Below, piece by piece: positions 45,232 through 58,080 of a stretch of 64,000 nucleotides of DNA (positions are counted from its first letter, which is position 1; every line of letters starts with the position of its first letter). This DNA comes from Cryptomeria japonica (Eukaryota > Streptophyta > Pinopsida > Cupressales > Cupressaceae). Both the position numbers and the translations under genes were made by a program. A model generated the notes under the pieces. It saw nothing but the letters and a program-made list of their open reading frames with translations, had not been told where the DNA came from and searched no databases. The stretch lies in NCBI RefSeq assembly GCF_030272615.1, contig NC_081411.1, positions 40,599,140 to 40,663,139 on the forward strand, given 5' to 3'.

Positions 45232-47856
45232 ATGTCAAAGTCTGGACTTAAGGAAATGAGAGAACAACAAAAGATACTTGAGACTAGATTCTATCCAGAA
45301 TCCAGGATGTCATCCAGATGGAAGGAGATAATGGACATGAACATGCATTTCCTGAACCTGGACCAGATGCGACAATGAATGTTCGGAGTTGGAAGCCAAA
45401 TTTATTCCCCAACGTATGTGAACATTATGAAGAGTGGTATTTTTCAAGTTGTTGGATTTCCACAGTCCATATAGTGCAGTGAGCTTATCTTGGAGTGTGT
45501 ACGATGTTATGATCCTCGCTCCGGAATGATCAAGACTCCTAAGGACGTTGGCATTGCCTACCTTGCAAAGGATGCGATTGTTGTAGTGTTTGGAATTCCA
45601 CGTGGAGCAGACATGAAGGATGTAACTAAAGATGAATATGAAGATGTATGTGTGTAAGACCATGGCTAATAAGGAGTGGATGATTGAGCCTCAGCCTCAT
45701 CATTCCAAGTTTCCCAAGACACTCATGTGCACAGATTTCAAAAAGGAATATAGTGATTTAGTATTCCTACTTAACCGAGAGATGGGGATGTCGCTGGGTA
45801 CAATATGCGATGGATGGATGTTATATTTTATCCAAGATTGTCTTAGAGGGATGTTGATAAATTGGTCTAGAATCATAAGTGACAATCTGGACTTTCAGTC
45901 AAGGAATGTAGAGCGGTCCAATTCATTCGCCATGACTTCCTACTTGGTATACCTACTTGCACAGTTTTCTACATACAAAGGATTGATATGCAGAGGTGAA
46001 GTCGGGAATGGGAAAGGACAATTCAAGAGTTATGAGTGTTATCCACAGCTGAACATGTATAGAATTGAAGATTATAAGAGAGTGAATGATGTAATCACAA
46101 TGTACATCACATGGATGTTGCAAGGCAAAATCCACAGGTGGTTGTCCAAGGAGGCAACAGAGCTAATAGAGAAATATGGATCATGGTATATATGGTTTCC
46201 CACTTTCACGTACCTTAGGATTCATGGGTTTCAATCTGAACCCTACAAATTTCCTAGGTATCCTTCTGATAGAATGATCTTGTTGGAAGTGGTGATAGAA
46301 CTTCTAGAGTTTTATTCCATTAAGAAAGAGAAGCATAGGACAGGCATGACATTGACTATTTCAGTTGGGAAGACGTTGGAGGTTTGCCAATCTGCCTTAC
46401 CCGCCAGCACTGCGAGTGAGGAGCTTGCATTCTATCAATTTGCAACCTTCAAGAAAACAGAAATATTTGATCCAGATAAGAAACTTTGAAGAATCAAGGG
46501 AGAGAAGTTCATCCACAAGGCAGACATAAATGATTATTGGGCCAACTTGATGGATGAGCAGGCAGTGAAGAGACGAATGTGGTCCAGGATGTCAGTGGAT
46601 TTCATGAGGAAGTGTGGACTTTTCCTCATTCCTGATCAGGTGTTAGATGACAGAGATCATATGCATCCATAGTATGAAAATAAAATGAAGAAGGCGATCT
46701 TATTGCCTAATTGGTCAAAGTCAAAGGAGATAGATTTGAAGATATTGATGAGAGAGGTCTTGAGTTTCTCCCATGCATGGGTGGATATTTAGATGAATAA
46801 GTTAGTTGATATGGGTGTTTCCTTCACTTATGAAAAGATGAAGCCAGAAGAATCTACTTCAAAGGATGATCAAAAGACTATCAGTGATGTTAGGATTCAA
46901 GTGGATGAGGAGAGTCAATCTCCCGAGAGAAAGAAGATCACACCAAGAAAAGTCAAGGCCAAAGGGAAGAAGATTGAGGAGGTCAAGAAGAAGAAAAAAA
47001 GATTATCATTCCTTTGCCTATCATTCCTTCACCCCCTCTCAGTGTCTCATCAATTAGGGAATTTGAAATGGCATAACAAAACAAGGAGACCCAGCAATGT
47101 TCCAACATAGTGATACTACCAGAGAATATTCAGGATTTACATGCCACAGTGCAATCTGCTCCACTAAACAAGAATGATGATAAATCGAGATCCCCTACCA
47201 TCCTTTTGGAGGTTAGTTTGGGAAATGAGGTATATGATTTCACCAGAAGCAATCCTGATGATGATGATGATGTTATCTCAACATTGAGAGGGCTTGATCA
47301 AGATATATGTCTCGATGAGGGTATGGAGATGTTCACTACTCCTGATTGGTTGATGAAGAGTATGTAAAAGAGTAATAAAATGATATTGGTACATCCTATT
47401 CATAGCATTGATGACTACATAGCTAGGAGAAATAAGGAGCCAGAACCTAAGAGAGCTAAGATCTTATCGCACATAGCTAGAGATGAGACAGGTATGTGGA
47501 TTGTGCAGGTGGTTGTTCCTATTAGAGGTGTGACAGCGGACATTGCTACTCCTATGGATTTTCAGATTACTTCAATTGCCCTTGGTCGTACTACAAGAGA
47601 GAAAGAATTTCAGGAGGTTGGTGATAACCTTAGGGCGATCAGTGCAAGAATGGATAGAGAAATTGAAGATAAAGAAAAGTACAGAGAAGAGAATATCAAA
47701 CTTAGAGAATGCATTACAGTGATAAGGCATGAGAATCCCACCCTTATTTCCCCTATTGCATTTGATCATGGACTACATTCACAATATGAGGCAGTGAGAG
47801 ATACACTCTCGAAGGTGGAGAAATGGATTGAAAGTGCAAGAAAATTAGGCAGATGA
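45232..47856 (+). pseudogene. extra ORF of a Ty3-like element, family unknown (copy 1)
   Basis: The ATG at 45232 opens a frame readable with breaks to 47856 (about 875 codons). Breaks are TGA near 45376, TAG near 45472, a frame change near 45650, TGA 46487-46489, TAG near 46672 and 46790, and an A-run slip near 46997. The longest open piece is 45632-46489 (285 aa). The N-terminal half looks globular and W/Y-rich, then comes a charged Lys-rich stretch, a Pro/Ser linker and a coiled-coil tail (about 47600-47850). Order and several blocks (CYDPRSGMIKTP; SYLVYLLAQFSTYKGL) resemble 58990-61450. I do not know its function. Confidence 0.65.
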
Positions 47857-48947
47857 TTTCCTTACTCAATTTGTCCAGACACATGATAGTGTGTGTGTGA
47901 AAAGTGGACTTGTATCTGTATCTAGAATACACAACACTTCAATAAGTCATTAGATGCATGATTAGTAAATCAATCACCGATGAATTTAATAAATCATCAC
48001 AAAGCGACCTATTGCCTTCCAGTAGATGCGAGTTTAGTCTTGCTCTCAGATTTTTATATGCAATACCAGTGACTAGACAACACCTAAACGAAGGATTTAA
48101 TCTATATGAGTATGAAATTGAGCTAAATGAATGCAAGATTAAGCTAGATAAATGCAAGATATGCAAGATTAATGAATATTAGGCTAACACAATTAAGCTA
48201 TGAATAAATATTAAGCTAAATGATTTAATAAAGATGCAATAACTAATATGCAAATATTCTCAATACAAAATCTTAATGACCCTAGAGAAAAAATAGCATA
48301 ATAACAATATATTCTCCAGGATCCTTGATTAGGAGATGAAAGCCTGAATTTATAGAAAATTCAGAGAGAAATCAGTGGCTGAGATCAAATAATAATGAGC
48401 GGTCAAGATTTTCCAAGAAGAAGGACAATCCAGGTGAATTGATGTGATTGGTTGATTTTCTTAGTTTTAAAGGAAATTGAACTAAAATTAAGATAAAATC
48501 AGAAAAAAAATGATTTATTCTCTATTTCATTCAATTTTGAGATTTAATTGCTTTAAACGCTTTTATGAGATTTTTTCAATTTTTTATTTTATTTTCAAGA
48601 TTATCTCCATTTGATTTCTTTTCTCAATTTTTAATTCTTTTTTTTCAATTAATTCCTTTTTTGATGATTTAATAGCAATTTTATTAATTAATTAAATATA
48701 CTAGAATATTTAATAGTAAAAATAAGATAATTGTTTAAAAAAGATTTACTTGGAATGATTTAATTAATTAAATATCTATTTAATTAATTCAAAGTGATTA
48801 ATTTGTCATGTGACATTGATGATTGAAGAATTAATTAATTAGGTGCTCAAGGTTGATTTAATTGCCTTTGGTTAGGACCTTGGTGATGTTGTCAAGATTA
48901 GGAGCCCATGGTTTAGGTGACCATTTTTAGGGTATTACATTTTCCCC
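47857..48947 (-). repeat. probable LTR or LTR part of a minus-strand element
   Basis: The minus strand begins TGTAATACCCTAAAAATGG at 48947, a common LTR start, right after a purine tract (next entry). The left end is not identified. The AT-rich part at 48480-48850 has no gene. Short AAGATTAAGCTAGATAAATG-like repeats occur at 48128-48180. Confidence 0.45.
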
Positions 48948-48963
48948 TCTTTGAATTAATGTG
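48948..48963 (-). promoter_or_regulatory. polypurine tract of the minus-strand element
   Basis: The minus strand reads TTCAAAGAGGGGAAAA directly before TGTAATACCC, the expected polypurine tract and LTR junction. Confidence 0.6.
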
Positions 48964-50152
48964 CGAGCAGCGCGTTGGTTCAAAGAATAGTTGATGTCAA
49001 ATAGATATCAGTTATGAACTTGATGGATCAAAAACCGATGAGGAGCGATATGTTTAGCTTGATTTAAAGCGATGAAACTGAATAGATTTGTTTATAGCGA
49101 TATCGATCTTGAACTTCATTGAACAAGAATCGACAAAGAGCGAGATACCATTCTTGAACTTGATTGATCAAGAAACGAGCATTGATCTAGAACTTGATTG
49201 AACTAGATTGAGCGAGAGACACAGCCGATTCCAAACTTGATTGAACAAGAACCGACTGAGCGAAGTGAGATAAAACCGATTCCGAACTTGATTGAACAAG
49301 AACTGATTAGCAAAAGAAAATGTCCAGCTTGATTTGATGTGATTGAAACTGAACATCGATTTGAAGATTGATTCAGATAAGGACAAAGATTGATAGGCCC
49401 CTAGAGATTGCTTTATTTGACATCGAAGAATCTCAACTTGATACAAAGTGATTTAGTTAAGATGCCCCTAGTAACAAGGTTTAATTGATTTTCTTTGTTT
49501 GAAAAGATTTTTGCTCGACTTTAGATGAAGATTTGAAAAATTTCTCGACTTTTGATGATGATAATCACCGAAAAAGATGATGAGGTCATGAGTATGCCCC
49601 CTCGAGAGCAAAATTGAAAGATAACGAGGGTACAATGATTTTAGGCAATTTTTGGCAATGATAATTATTTGAGCGCGAAGATTGATGTTGAAGAATCAAA
49701 ATCAGAGTTGATTAGAGAATGAAATTGAGATTTAGAATTGACTTGAACGCAAAATGATTCAAAAATTGACTTAAGGATGAAAATGCTAAGTGGTCAACGT
49801 CATGAAATTTTGACGAGAGAAGTGGCGTCAGATTTTGATTTCGATCCCGAAAATGGACTTAGGACTGTCGATTTAGCTTAGGATATAAGTTTTACGTCCA
49901 TCGGAGCAAGTTTGAAAATTAGGGTTTGGGCTATATAAGGGGTTCAATGTATCATTGTCAATTTTATACGATTCTTGCTCTGATGATACATTGTATTTTA
50001 CAGTTGATATCATTTGTACTCTTGGACACTGAGATTATGATGAGATATACGAGCTCTTGATTTGATTTCATTGTACTTGTGTTGATTGATTATGAGATGT
50101 ATTTCTATATGTTTTATTCTATATGTATGCATTTCTTTTCAATATGGATGTA
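48964..50152. other. non-coding interior with GATTGAACAAGAACCGA repeats
   Basis: About 49010-49330 holds six or so degenerate copies of a 50-60-bp unit with CGAACTTGATTGAACAAGAA as the best conserved part. Further right, CTATATAAGGGGTT at 49930-49943 on the plus strand resembles a TATA box and may mark an LTR promoter. There is no open frame of note. Confidence 0.5.
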
Positions 50153-53100
50153 TGTGTAGACACCTAAAATTAATATTTAATTAATTTAAGCCTATCAACA
50201 TATTTAATTAACTTAATTGTGTTATCCTTATTCCTCTTAGAATCAATTAAATCTAATTTAATTAATCCTATCACTATAGTCCAATAATTAATTTATCAAA
50301 TAAATTAATTATTCCCTATTCTTCTAAAGTCCTCTCAATAATCATTTCCTCTAAACCCACTCAGTTAATTAATTCTAATTAATTAACCTAGTCATGTGGT
50401 TCGTACAAATCATTTTTTCCTAATCCCACTTATCCTAATTAATCCTTCTAGAATCTCTCATAATCATGCTTATCATTATTCTCCATTTTTTTATTCCCAC
50501 TCAAGTCACATCAACATTGAGTCTCTCAAAGAAATTCAAATTTCTTTGAATCTCTCAATACATCCTTATTTTAGATTTTTTAATTCCTCAAGTTTGAAAT
50601 TCAAATTTCTCCCCCCTTTTTTCCAAAGGAATTTTATATTCCTATTTATTTTCCCAAGGCACCCTTGATCCATGCCTTATATCTAAAATCAATCTCAACC
50701 CTTCATAATCAAATAAATCTTGGCCCTCCATTGGCCTCCTCCAATATATAAATTGGAGTTTATTCTCCTCAAAAAGAACATCCACTTCTCATGCATTATC
50801 ATGCTGCCATTTCTTCTCCCATTCTCTTCTAATCCTCTCTCAAATCCATCAAATTCATAATCCATCACTCAAATCAAATCCTTCGATCCACCTTGTTGAG
50901 CACAAAGGAGAGCATTCCATATCACAGGCAATCAAAGGAGCACATCAATTGGAGCATCATCAAGGGGCGCCTTCACTTCATCAAGCTCAATCTAAAGGAG
51001 AAGGTAAAATAGGAAGGTAAAATGATCTCTTGATGTTTTATGGTTTTCTTGCTCATTTCATTGTGTTTTTTAGCATATGACCTTCCAATCCATTTTCCCC
51101 TCTTCATTTTGGCATGCCCGATGGGACCCATGTCTCGAATTTAACAAAATTTTAAGTTTTGTGTGAAGGTTTTTCGCAGGAATCACACTTCAGCACGAGT
51201 GCATGTGCATTGGCATGAGTGTTTCTAAATCAGCGCAAGCGCCTGTTAATCAACGTGACCGTCTCGGGTTCGGCACGACCACAGGAAAATTCAAAAATTT
51301 TGGGTGCCTCACTGTGTTTCAGCGCGACCACCTCGGCTTCAGCGCATCCACCCAGAAAATTCTTCTATCTCCTCCTCATTCTTCCTCTTATGTATTTCTC
51401 ACTTCTATTTATTTTCTATTTCTGGTTTAGCGCGACTGTTTTATGATTAGCGCGAGCGTTTTTGTAAAAAAATTAAATTTTAAATTTTGGGCGCAAATTC
51501 TAGTTGTATCAGCGTGAGCATTTTTGTAAAAAATTTAAATTTTAAATTTTGGACGCAAACTCTAGTTGTATCAGCACGTTTGCATTTTTTTTTGTTGTTT
51601 GTTTAAATATTAATAATTTGTTTGTTAGCACGAGTGCCTGTGCATTAGCACGAGTGCCTGCAAATCAGGGCATCTGCATTTTTTTTTGTCTGTTTAAATA
51701 TTAATAATCTGTTTGTTAGCGAGAGTGCTCGTGCATTAGCGCGACTGTCTGCAAATCAACGCGGTCGCAGGATAAATCAAAAAAAAAAAAACTTTATCTT
51801 TTTTATCTTAATTCAATCTTCCTCAAAACTCCACTAGATCCCCCGCAATTCCATTTTGCACATTTCCTTCCTTCGGGACCTTATCCCAAAATCCACTTTT
51901 TGAAGCCCAAAATCCTACATTCCTCTATTTTTAGAGTTTGTCATAACTCCTTCCACTTTTATCCAATCACCTCCAAATTTTCCCATATTGTCTATCTCCA
52001 ACTTTTCCTTCTTTGTCCCTCTTGGACAAATTTTTTCATTCCTTCATCTCTCCTCCAAAATCCCCATTTTAGGCTGGCCTATCCCTTGGAAAGTGGTGAA
52101 AACCTAGTCAAACCCCATTTACCCATCAAAGTTTCCTCCAAATCCACATTTGTCATTAGTAGAAAAGTTTTTATTCTTTTTTTTTTGCTCATTCCCAAAA
52201 AATCAAAAAAAATAATATTTTTGTCATTTTTGTTGTTTTTTGCAGGACGCTTGTTCAAGACTTCATTTTCAAACTACTAATCCACTTTTTTGCAGGTTGC
52301 CTAAGAGACTCAACCAAACATTGTGTTTTTCTTAATCTAGGCACCTAGATTTTAATTAGGGTTAAAAGAACTCTTGTTTTTTGTGTTTGAGAAAAGTGTA
52401 GAGGTAGGAGAGTATGCTCTTGTCTACATAGACAATCAAAAATCCTGACCCTCGAACCTTTTCTTGTTTGATTGCATGCTTACCCTTAGCAGGTCTTCCC
52501 TCCCAACTTGCTCTTTGAGAAGTAAGAGGGGAACAACCCAAGTGAGTACACCCGGACCTGGGGTTCCCAACTCACTATAATAAATAGGTCATTGACTACG
52601 AAAGGGTCAATGGTTGGGGCTATATGAGAGTTCACTCTCACATTGGGTACTTAGTAGGATCCTAGAGATCTCAATCATGCTTGTGTGACTACTAAGTTCT
52701 TGGTGCTTCATTGGGCTATAGGCCTCAATTGCGCTTGCACAACTGCGAAGGGTAGCTCTTAACGGAAAGCCTTACTAAACACCTTGTTCATAGTGGCCAA
52801 AAACATTCTAGTCATTGGTGCAAGAGGTCGGACCTCTGAATCCGCCCATATTTTTATGGCCCTTAGTAGAGACAAAAAGTTCGCCATGAAGAGTTTTCAT
52901 GGGAATTGATGCTTGGCTGCCCCGGAGAAGTGAGTGTCGTGGAGGGGAGCCAGTGGGGTCAAGCATCTAAGTGTCAACTCTGGGTAAGCGTAGTTGGGAA
53001 ACCAATTGGAATCCATTGACTATTGTCTTTTCTCACCATAGGATATGTTGCAAAGGAGCATGAGTGTCTTTTGAGTCTAAAATCTCTTGTCAAGTCCAAC

Positions 53101-53884
53101 CCCCACAACCAATCAATCATCCCTCTTTCCAAATTTTATCTTGCCATCATCAAATCTTTAATCCATTTCTATCTATCCAAGAAATTCTCTAATCCCCAAT
53201 CCACTTTCATCCATTCAAGCAATCATCTTTCCTCAACTAATATTCATTCTTCCTCTAGTCTAATCAAATCTCCAAAATTCTAATCAATCAAATCCACCCA
53301 TCTTCCTAATCTGGTTATCCAATCCAATCCAATCCAAACCAATTCAATCCAATCTAATCCAATCCAATCCAATCCAATCCAATTCAATCCATTCAATCCA
53401 ATCTAATCCAATCCAATTCAATCTAACCCAATCCAATTCCAATCCAAATCAAATTCAATCCAACTAATTTAATCCAATCAAATCCAAATCCAATCAAGTC
53501 CTAATCCAAGGACTCATCCAATTCCAATCCAAATCAAATTCAATCTAATCAAACCAAGTCCTAATCCAAGGACTCATCCAATCCTATCCAATCCAATCCA
53601 ATCCAATCCAACCCAATCCAATTCAATCCAATTCATTCAATCAATCAACTAATCCAATTAAATCAAGTCCTAATCCAACGACCAATCCAATCAAGTCCTA
53701 ATCCAAGGATTCAATCCAATCAAATCAATCCTAATCAAAATCTAATCAAATATAATTCATCATCATTCCAAGCCAAGTCCTAATCCATCATCATTCCAAG
53801 CCAAGTCCTAATCCATCATCATTCCAAGCCAAGTCATAATCCTCATCTTCATTTAACATCATCTTCTAATTCTCCACTCTCAAC
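50153..53884 (+). other. probable LTR and leader of a non-autonomous element, with simple repeats
   Basis: TGTAGACACCTAAAATT at 50155 is a plausible LTR start. At 51190-51780 a CpG-containing motif like AGCGCGAGCG or AGCACGAGTG recurs about fifteen times in AT-rich DNA, with two tandem copies of a 60-bp unit (about 51450-51570) and two of a 90-bp unit (about 51580-51740). A leader-like region with TAGTAGGATCC and GCCCCGGAGAAGTG blocks lies at 52480-53030. An (AATCC)n array with variants fills 53310-53760. No gene. Confidence 0.45.
53310..53760. repeat. (AATCC)n pentanucleotide array
   Basis: Runs of AATCC, with AATTC and AATCA variants, make up most of this stretch; longer units with AAGTCCTAATCCAAGGAC recur four or five times towards its end. 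The flanking 53760-53860 has three copies of a 35-bp unit with CATCATTCCAAGCCAAGTC. Confidence 0.9.
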
Positions 53885-55643
53885 ATGACTACCCATAATT
53901 TTAAAGCTTGGTATGAGAAGATGCTCATGGAAATTCATGAACCCGCCTACCAAGTTAATCACCTAATCTCCCACTCGCCTATCATACCTTCATCCATCCC
54001 ATCTCAACACATTACACCCAATCCCAATCTATACCATATCCCTTATCCTTCCTCTACCTTCGACAAGGGAAATCCATCTTATTCCCCATCCATATCTCCA
54101 TCTTATTCCCCATCCATATCTCCATATTATCCCTCATCCACATACTCCTCTAATCCAATATGTATACCTCCATCTTCCCCCCCATCTATATCCCAATCCC
54201 CATCCTTTTACAATGCATTCATTACCTCTAATCCCCATCCAAATCCTTTACTCCATAATCCTCCAATCATAAATCCTAATTCCCCAATCCATTATTCTAA
54301 TCCTCCATCCAATTCCAATCCCAATCCTAATCCTCCATCCAATCCCAATCCTAATCCTCCATCCAATTATGATTCCAATCCCAATCCCACATCTAATCCC
54401 AATTCTCCATCTAATCCTAATCCTCCAAAATCCATATTGTCCATGTCCTCCAAATCTATCATCCATAATCTTATCCAAGACATGCTAGCAAAGGAGACAA
54501 AGACATTACCTCAAAGCAAAATGGCGAAGTCTCCTCAAGTCCTCCATCCACCCCAATCACCTCCGCCTCAAAACAAATCCCAATCCCCCACACTTCATGA
54601 TACTCCCATTCCCCCATCTACTCACATCAAAGATTCCATATCTTCCTCCATCACACAATCCCCACAACTCCCAACATGCCAAAAGCTTGTTCCAAAGCAT
54701 GCTAGCATAGAAACCTCTCCATCCCATGATGCATCTCCCTCCAATCCATCTAATGATCCCATCCTCTCCACTTCCTCTCATTATCATATGATTCCTCTAT
54801 CATTGCATGATCCTCTTCCATCTCCAATCACCCCTCCCACTCCATCTCATGATACCCTCCCTAGTCAAGATCAAAGTATCCCTTAATCTCCATGTCATGA
54901 TCCCAATCCATCTAAATATCCTAATCTTTCTTCCACATCTCATCCTCCTCAAAATGGGCTCACATCTTGTTTCCGAAATAATGATGAAGGTCCTCAAGAT
55001 AATGCTCAAGATGTTGGTACATCCTCTATTCCTCCTAAATCCAAATTTCCCTCATACAAATCAAAATCCCATTATCCCTCATCTTTCGCATCCATTTTGG
55101 GACCCTATGTTCCAAAGTTAAACCCTTCATTCCTTCCATCCATTTTGGGCCTACGTTCCGATGCTAAATCATCCATCCCTTTCATCCATATTAGGTCCTT
55201 ACATCCCTCCATCCACCACTCCATCACCTCAAATAATCCCTAGGCAAGATCAACAAAGGCACACATCCTTGGATGCCTCCCAACACTCTCTTTCTACCAT
55301 CCCATCCATAAAATCCATCAATCCTCCATCCTCATGCACTCATCCCATTGCTATTGGAAGCAATTTGGATGCCCAATCTAAAAAGCATAAAGCTCAAAAT
55401 CCACAAAAATCAAAGGATCAACATGTCCCCTCAAAACGACATGCTCAAAAGAAAAATATGATCCGAAAGAAAGAAAAATCAAAAAGGCCACAAAGGCCCC
55501 GAAAGAAAAAATCAAAAACTATGTGGATTCCCAAAGAAGAAATGCATCTCAAAGCAAAATCAAAATTGGCATCCAAACTTTCTAATCAAAAAGCTCCATC
55601 CATTCATAAGTCCTCCAATCCTCCATCTAATACTCCATCTTGA
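53885..55643 (+). pseudogene. Pro/Ser/Asn-rich ORF of a non-autonomous retroelement (two pieces)
   Basis: ATG 53885 opens 333 codons to 54886. After a 35-residue non-repetitive start (MTTHNFKAWYEKMLMEIHEP), the product is mostly Pro, Ser and Asn repeats such as SNPNPNPPSN. In-frame sequence continues past the stop, and a second piece (55161-55643) ends in a very basic domain (RPRKKKSKTMWIPKE), as expected for nucleic-acid binding. The G-poor plus strand makes long stop-free frames easy, so coding is not certain. The basic tail and the non-repetitive start argue for a gag-like or accessory protein. No enzyme domain is seen. Confidence 0.45.
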
Positions 55644-58080
55644 AATCCCATTTTGGTTCCTTATGTCCCAAAATCCACCATCCCAACTCCTTCTTCTATT
55701 TTGGGTCCTCATTTCCCAAAATCCACACTTTATCCCCCATCCAATTCAAAATACTCTCCTCCACTACTCCACCACCCTTCAAGGTGTGTGCCAATGTTGA
55801 TCTTCCACAAATTCTTTAAACTCCATCCATTATCCACCATCCACTTTTCACAATCCCATTCCATTAGTCCAATCCTTTCCAAATCCTTATCTTCCATCCC
55901 CTATCCATTTCATCTCCCCAATTATTGTTACCAACATCTATGAGCAATCTCCAATTCAAAGCAATAGTAAAGGATACAATCTATGGAACTAGATGCTTGA
56001 GTCCTCGCTTCCTCTTTCACGCATCCACTATCTTCCATATCCACTCATCCTCATCCTTATCCATCCAAAAATTCAAAAATTCAAAAAAAACAAGAAAAAT
56101 ACAAAAAATAAAATAAAATCAAAAAAAAAAAGTAAAGAAAAATCATTTCATCCAATGGCGAAAACCACTTCTTGTGGTGCCTTGGGTAAGTACCATGATG
56201 AAAAATTGGCAAACAAGCATCATGTGTAATCCCCTCAACCCCTTGCACTCTACACTTGGGGGCAAGCTTCATCCATACAATCCTCCTATCCATCTGCATC
56301 ATATCTAAATCCATTCTCCTTTCATATCTTTGATCTTGACTATCCTACCCATATCCTCCATCTCATTCATATCTTTCATCCTGATCATATAAGAGGCAAA
56401 ACAATGTATATGCATGCATGCTTTGGAGCATTCAAGCCTTAAATTCACTACCATCCATATCCATTACACATTATCCTCCCACCTCATACATATGTATCCA
56501 CCATCCTTGCATCCTTAATTCCACTACCTCTAGTCCTATCATTCATTCCTTGACCCTTAATGGGGCATTTTTATCTCCTTTGTAGCATAGTCCTTGGGTC
56601 TCCATCACCCTACCCTCCATCCTTTATTCCTCCATTTCTTATCCATATCCATCCACTTGTTCCCTCCATCTCCTATCCAAACAAATCCGTCATCCATTTA
56701 TCCCCTTACCAATCCTTGGTTCTCCCTTGTCATTGGTTCCATTCAATCAAATCCTATCCACCAATCCAATTGCTAATCCAATCCTATATTATCTAATCAT
56801 ATTCTCCATCTCTTCCAATTCAATCATTAATCACATCCTCAATCCAAACCTATTCAATCATCCATCTCCCTTTTCATCCTATCTAATCATTTATCCTTCT
56901 TCCAATCCTATCCAATCCATCAAACTGAGCTTTCCCCATCTACCCGAGATTGCACTGACTTGTGCCTAATCCAAGCACCCATCCATACTATGTTAATCAA
57001 ATCCAAGAAGCAATCCTCTCATCTGCAAATCTTGCACATCCAACTTGTCTTTTGTCATCCATCGATCAATCCATCACCCTGCCCATTGGGATGCATCCTT
57101 CCCTAGTCCGACAATTTGTCCAAATCCATATCCTACTCTTGGCAAGAGATATCAGTTGGTCATGTGCAGGTTGTTTACATGCTTGAGCTTTTTCCTTTGT
57201 TTTCATCTTGTGTCTTAGGACTATACTTGTTCAGGACTACCTTGATCATCCTATATCTTGGTATGTCTTGGCTGGTATATAATGGGGCATAGTTTTCATG
57301 GCATGGTGTGTTTGAAGGTCTTCCTTGTATGAACCGACAACCGTGCATTAGTGTTTTTCAACACTTGCATGATTGTGTGCAAGGCATTCCTGTTTGACTG
57401 AGTGTCAGTCCATGCCTCGGATTTCTTGTTGATTTTTATATCAACAAGAAATCCAATCAATTTATCATTTCTTTGTCTCATTTAATCCACATTCACTCCA
57501 TCTCTCTCCAACTCTCCATTTGTCAAACTTTGGAGCTAGCAAAGTTTGTGGAGGCAAGGAGGACAAGGAAGAGCTACTTGCAATGGCTCATACATATTTA
57601 TCCACCATTATTCCATCATTAATTCCACTACTCCTAGTGTTAGGAATTGCACTCCTTTGCAGCATAGTCCTTGGGTCTCCATCACCCTACCCTCCATCCT
57701 TTATTCCTCCATTTCCTATCCATATCCATCCACTTATTCCCTCCATCTCCTATTCAAAAAAATCCCTCATCCATCTATCCTCTTACCAACCCATTGGTTT
57801 TCCCTTGTCATTGGTTCCATTCAATCAAATCCTATTCACCAATCCACCCCATCCAATCCAATTTCTAGTCCAATCCTATCTTATCCAATCATATTCTCCA
57901 TCTCTTCCAGTTTAATCAATAATCCCATCCCCAATCCAATCCTATTCAATTATCCATCCCCCTTTTTCATCTTATCTAACCATACAATCATATCCAATCC
58001 ATCAAACTGAGCTTTCCCCATCTAACTGAGCTCGCATTGACTTGTACCTAATCCAAGCAACAATCCTCTCTATTGTCCTC
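55644..58080 (+). other. G-poor non-coding tail with a 0.5-kb direct repeat
   Basis: The plus strand is dominated by C, T and A. Two related segments, about 56484-57010 and 57587-58075, share CATAGTCCTTGGGTCTCCAT and TCAAACTGAGCTTTCCCCAT and stand about 1.08 kb apart. Between them is unrelated, G-containing sequence with a perfect 15-bp hairpin (57419-57454). The open frames in several registers over 57520-58010 are by-products of composition. Confidence 0.6.
57419..57454. repeat. perfect 15-bp hairpin
   Basis: GGATTTCTTGTTGAT (57419-57433) is the exact reverse complement of ATCAACAAGAAATCC (57440-57454), with a six-base loop TTTTAT. Confidence 0.95.

Noticed and set aside
49168-49446. Minus-strand frame of 92 codons with repeated LFNQV-like segments
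   Set aside because: The peptide repeats only mirror the tandem DNA units; there is no coding sign.
53310-53760. Telomere-like array
   Set aside because: The unit is AATCC (GGATT on the other strand), not the plant telomere TTTAGGG, and it is degenerate and embedded in an element-like region.
57520-58010. Overlapping open frames of 65-154 codons
   Set aside because: All registers are open because of G-poor composition; related but non-syntenic frames appear in the paired repeat at 56560-56970.
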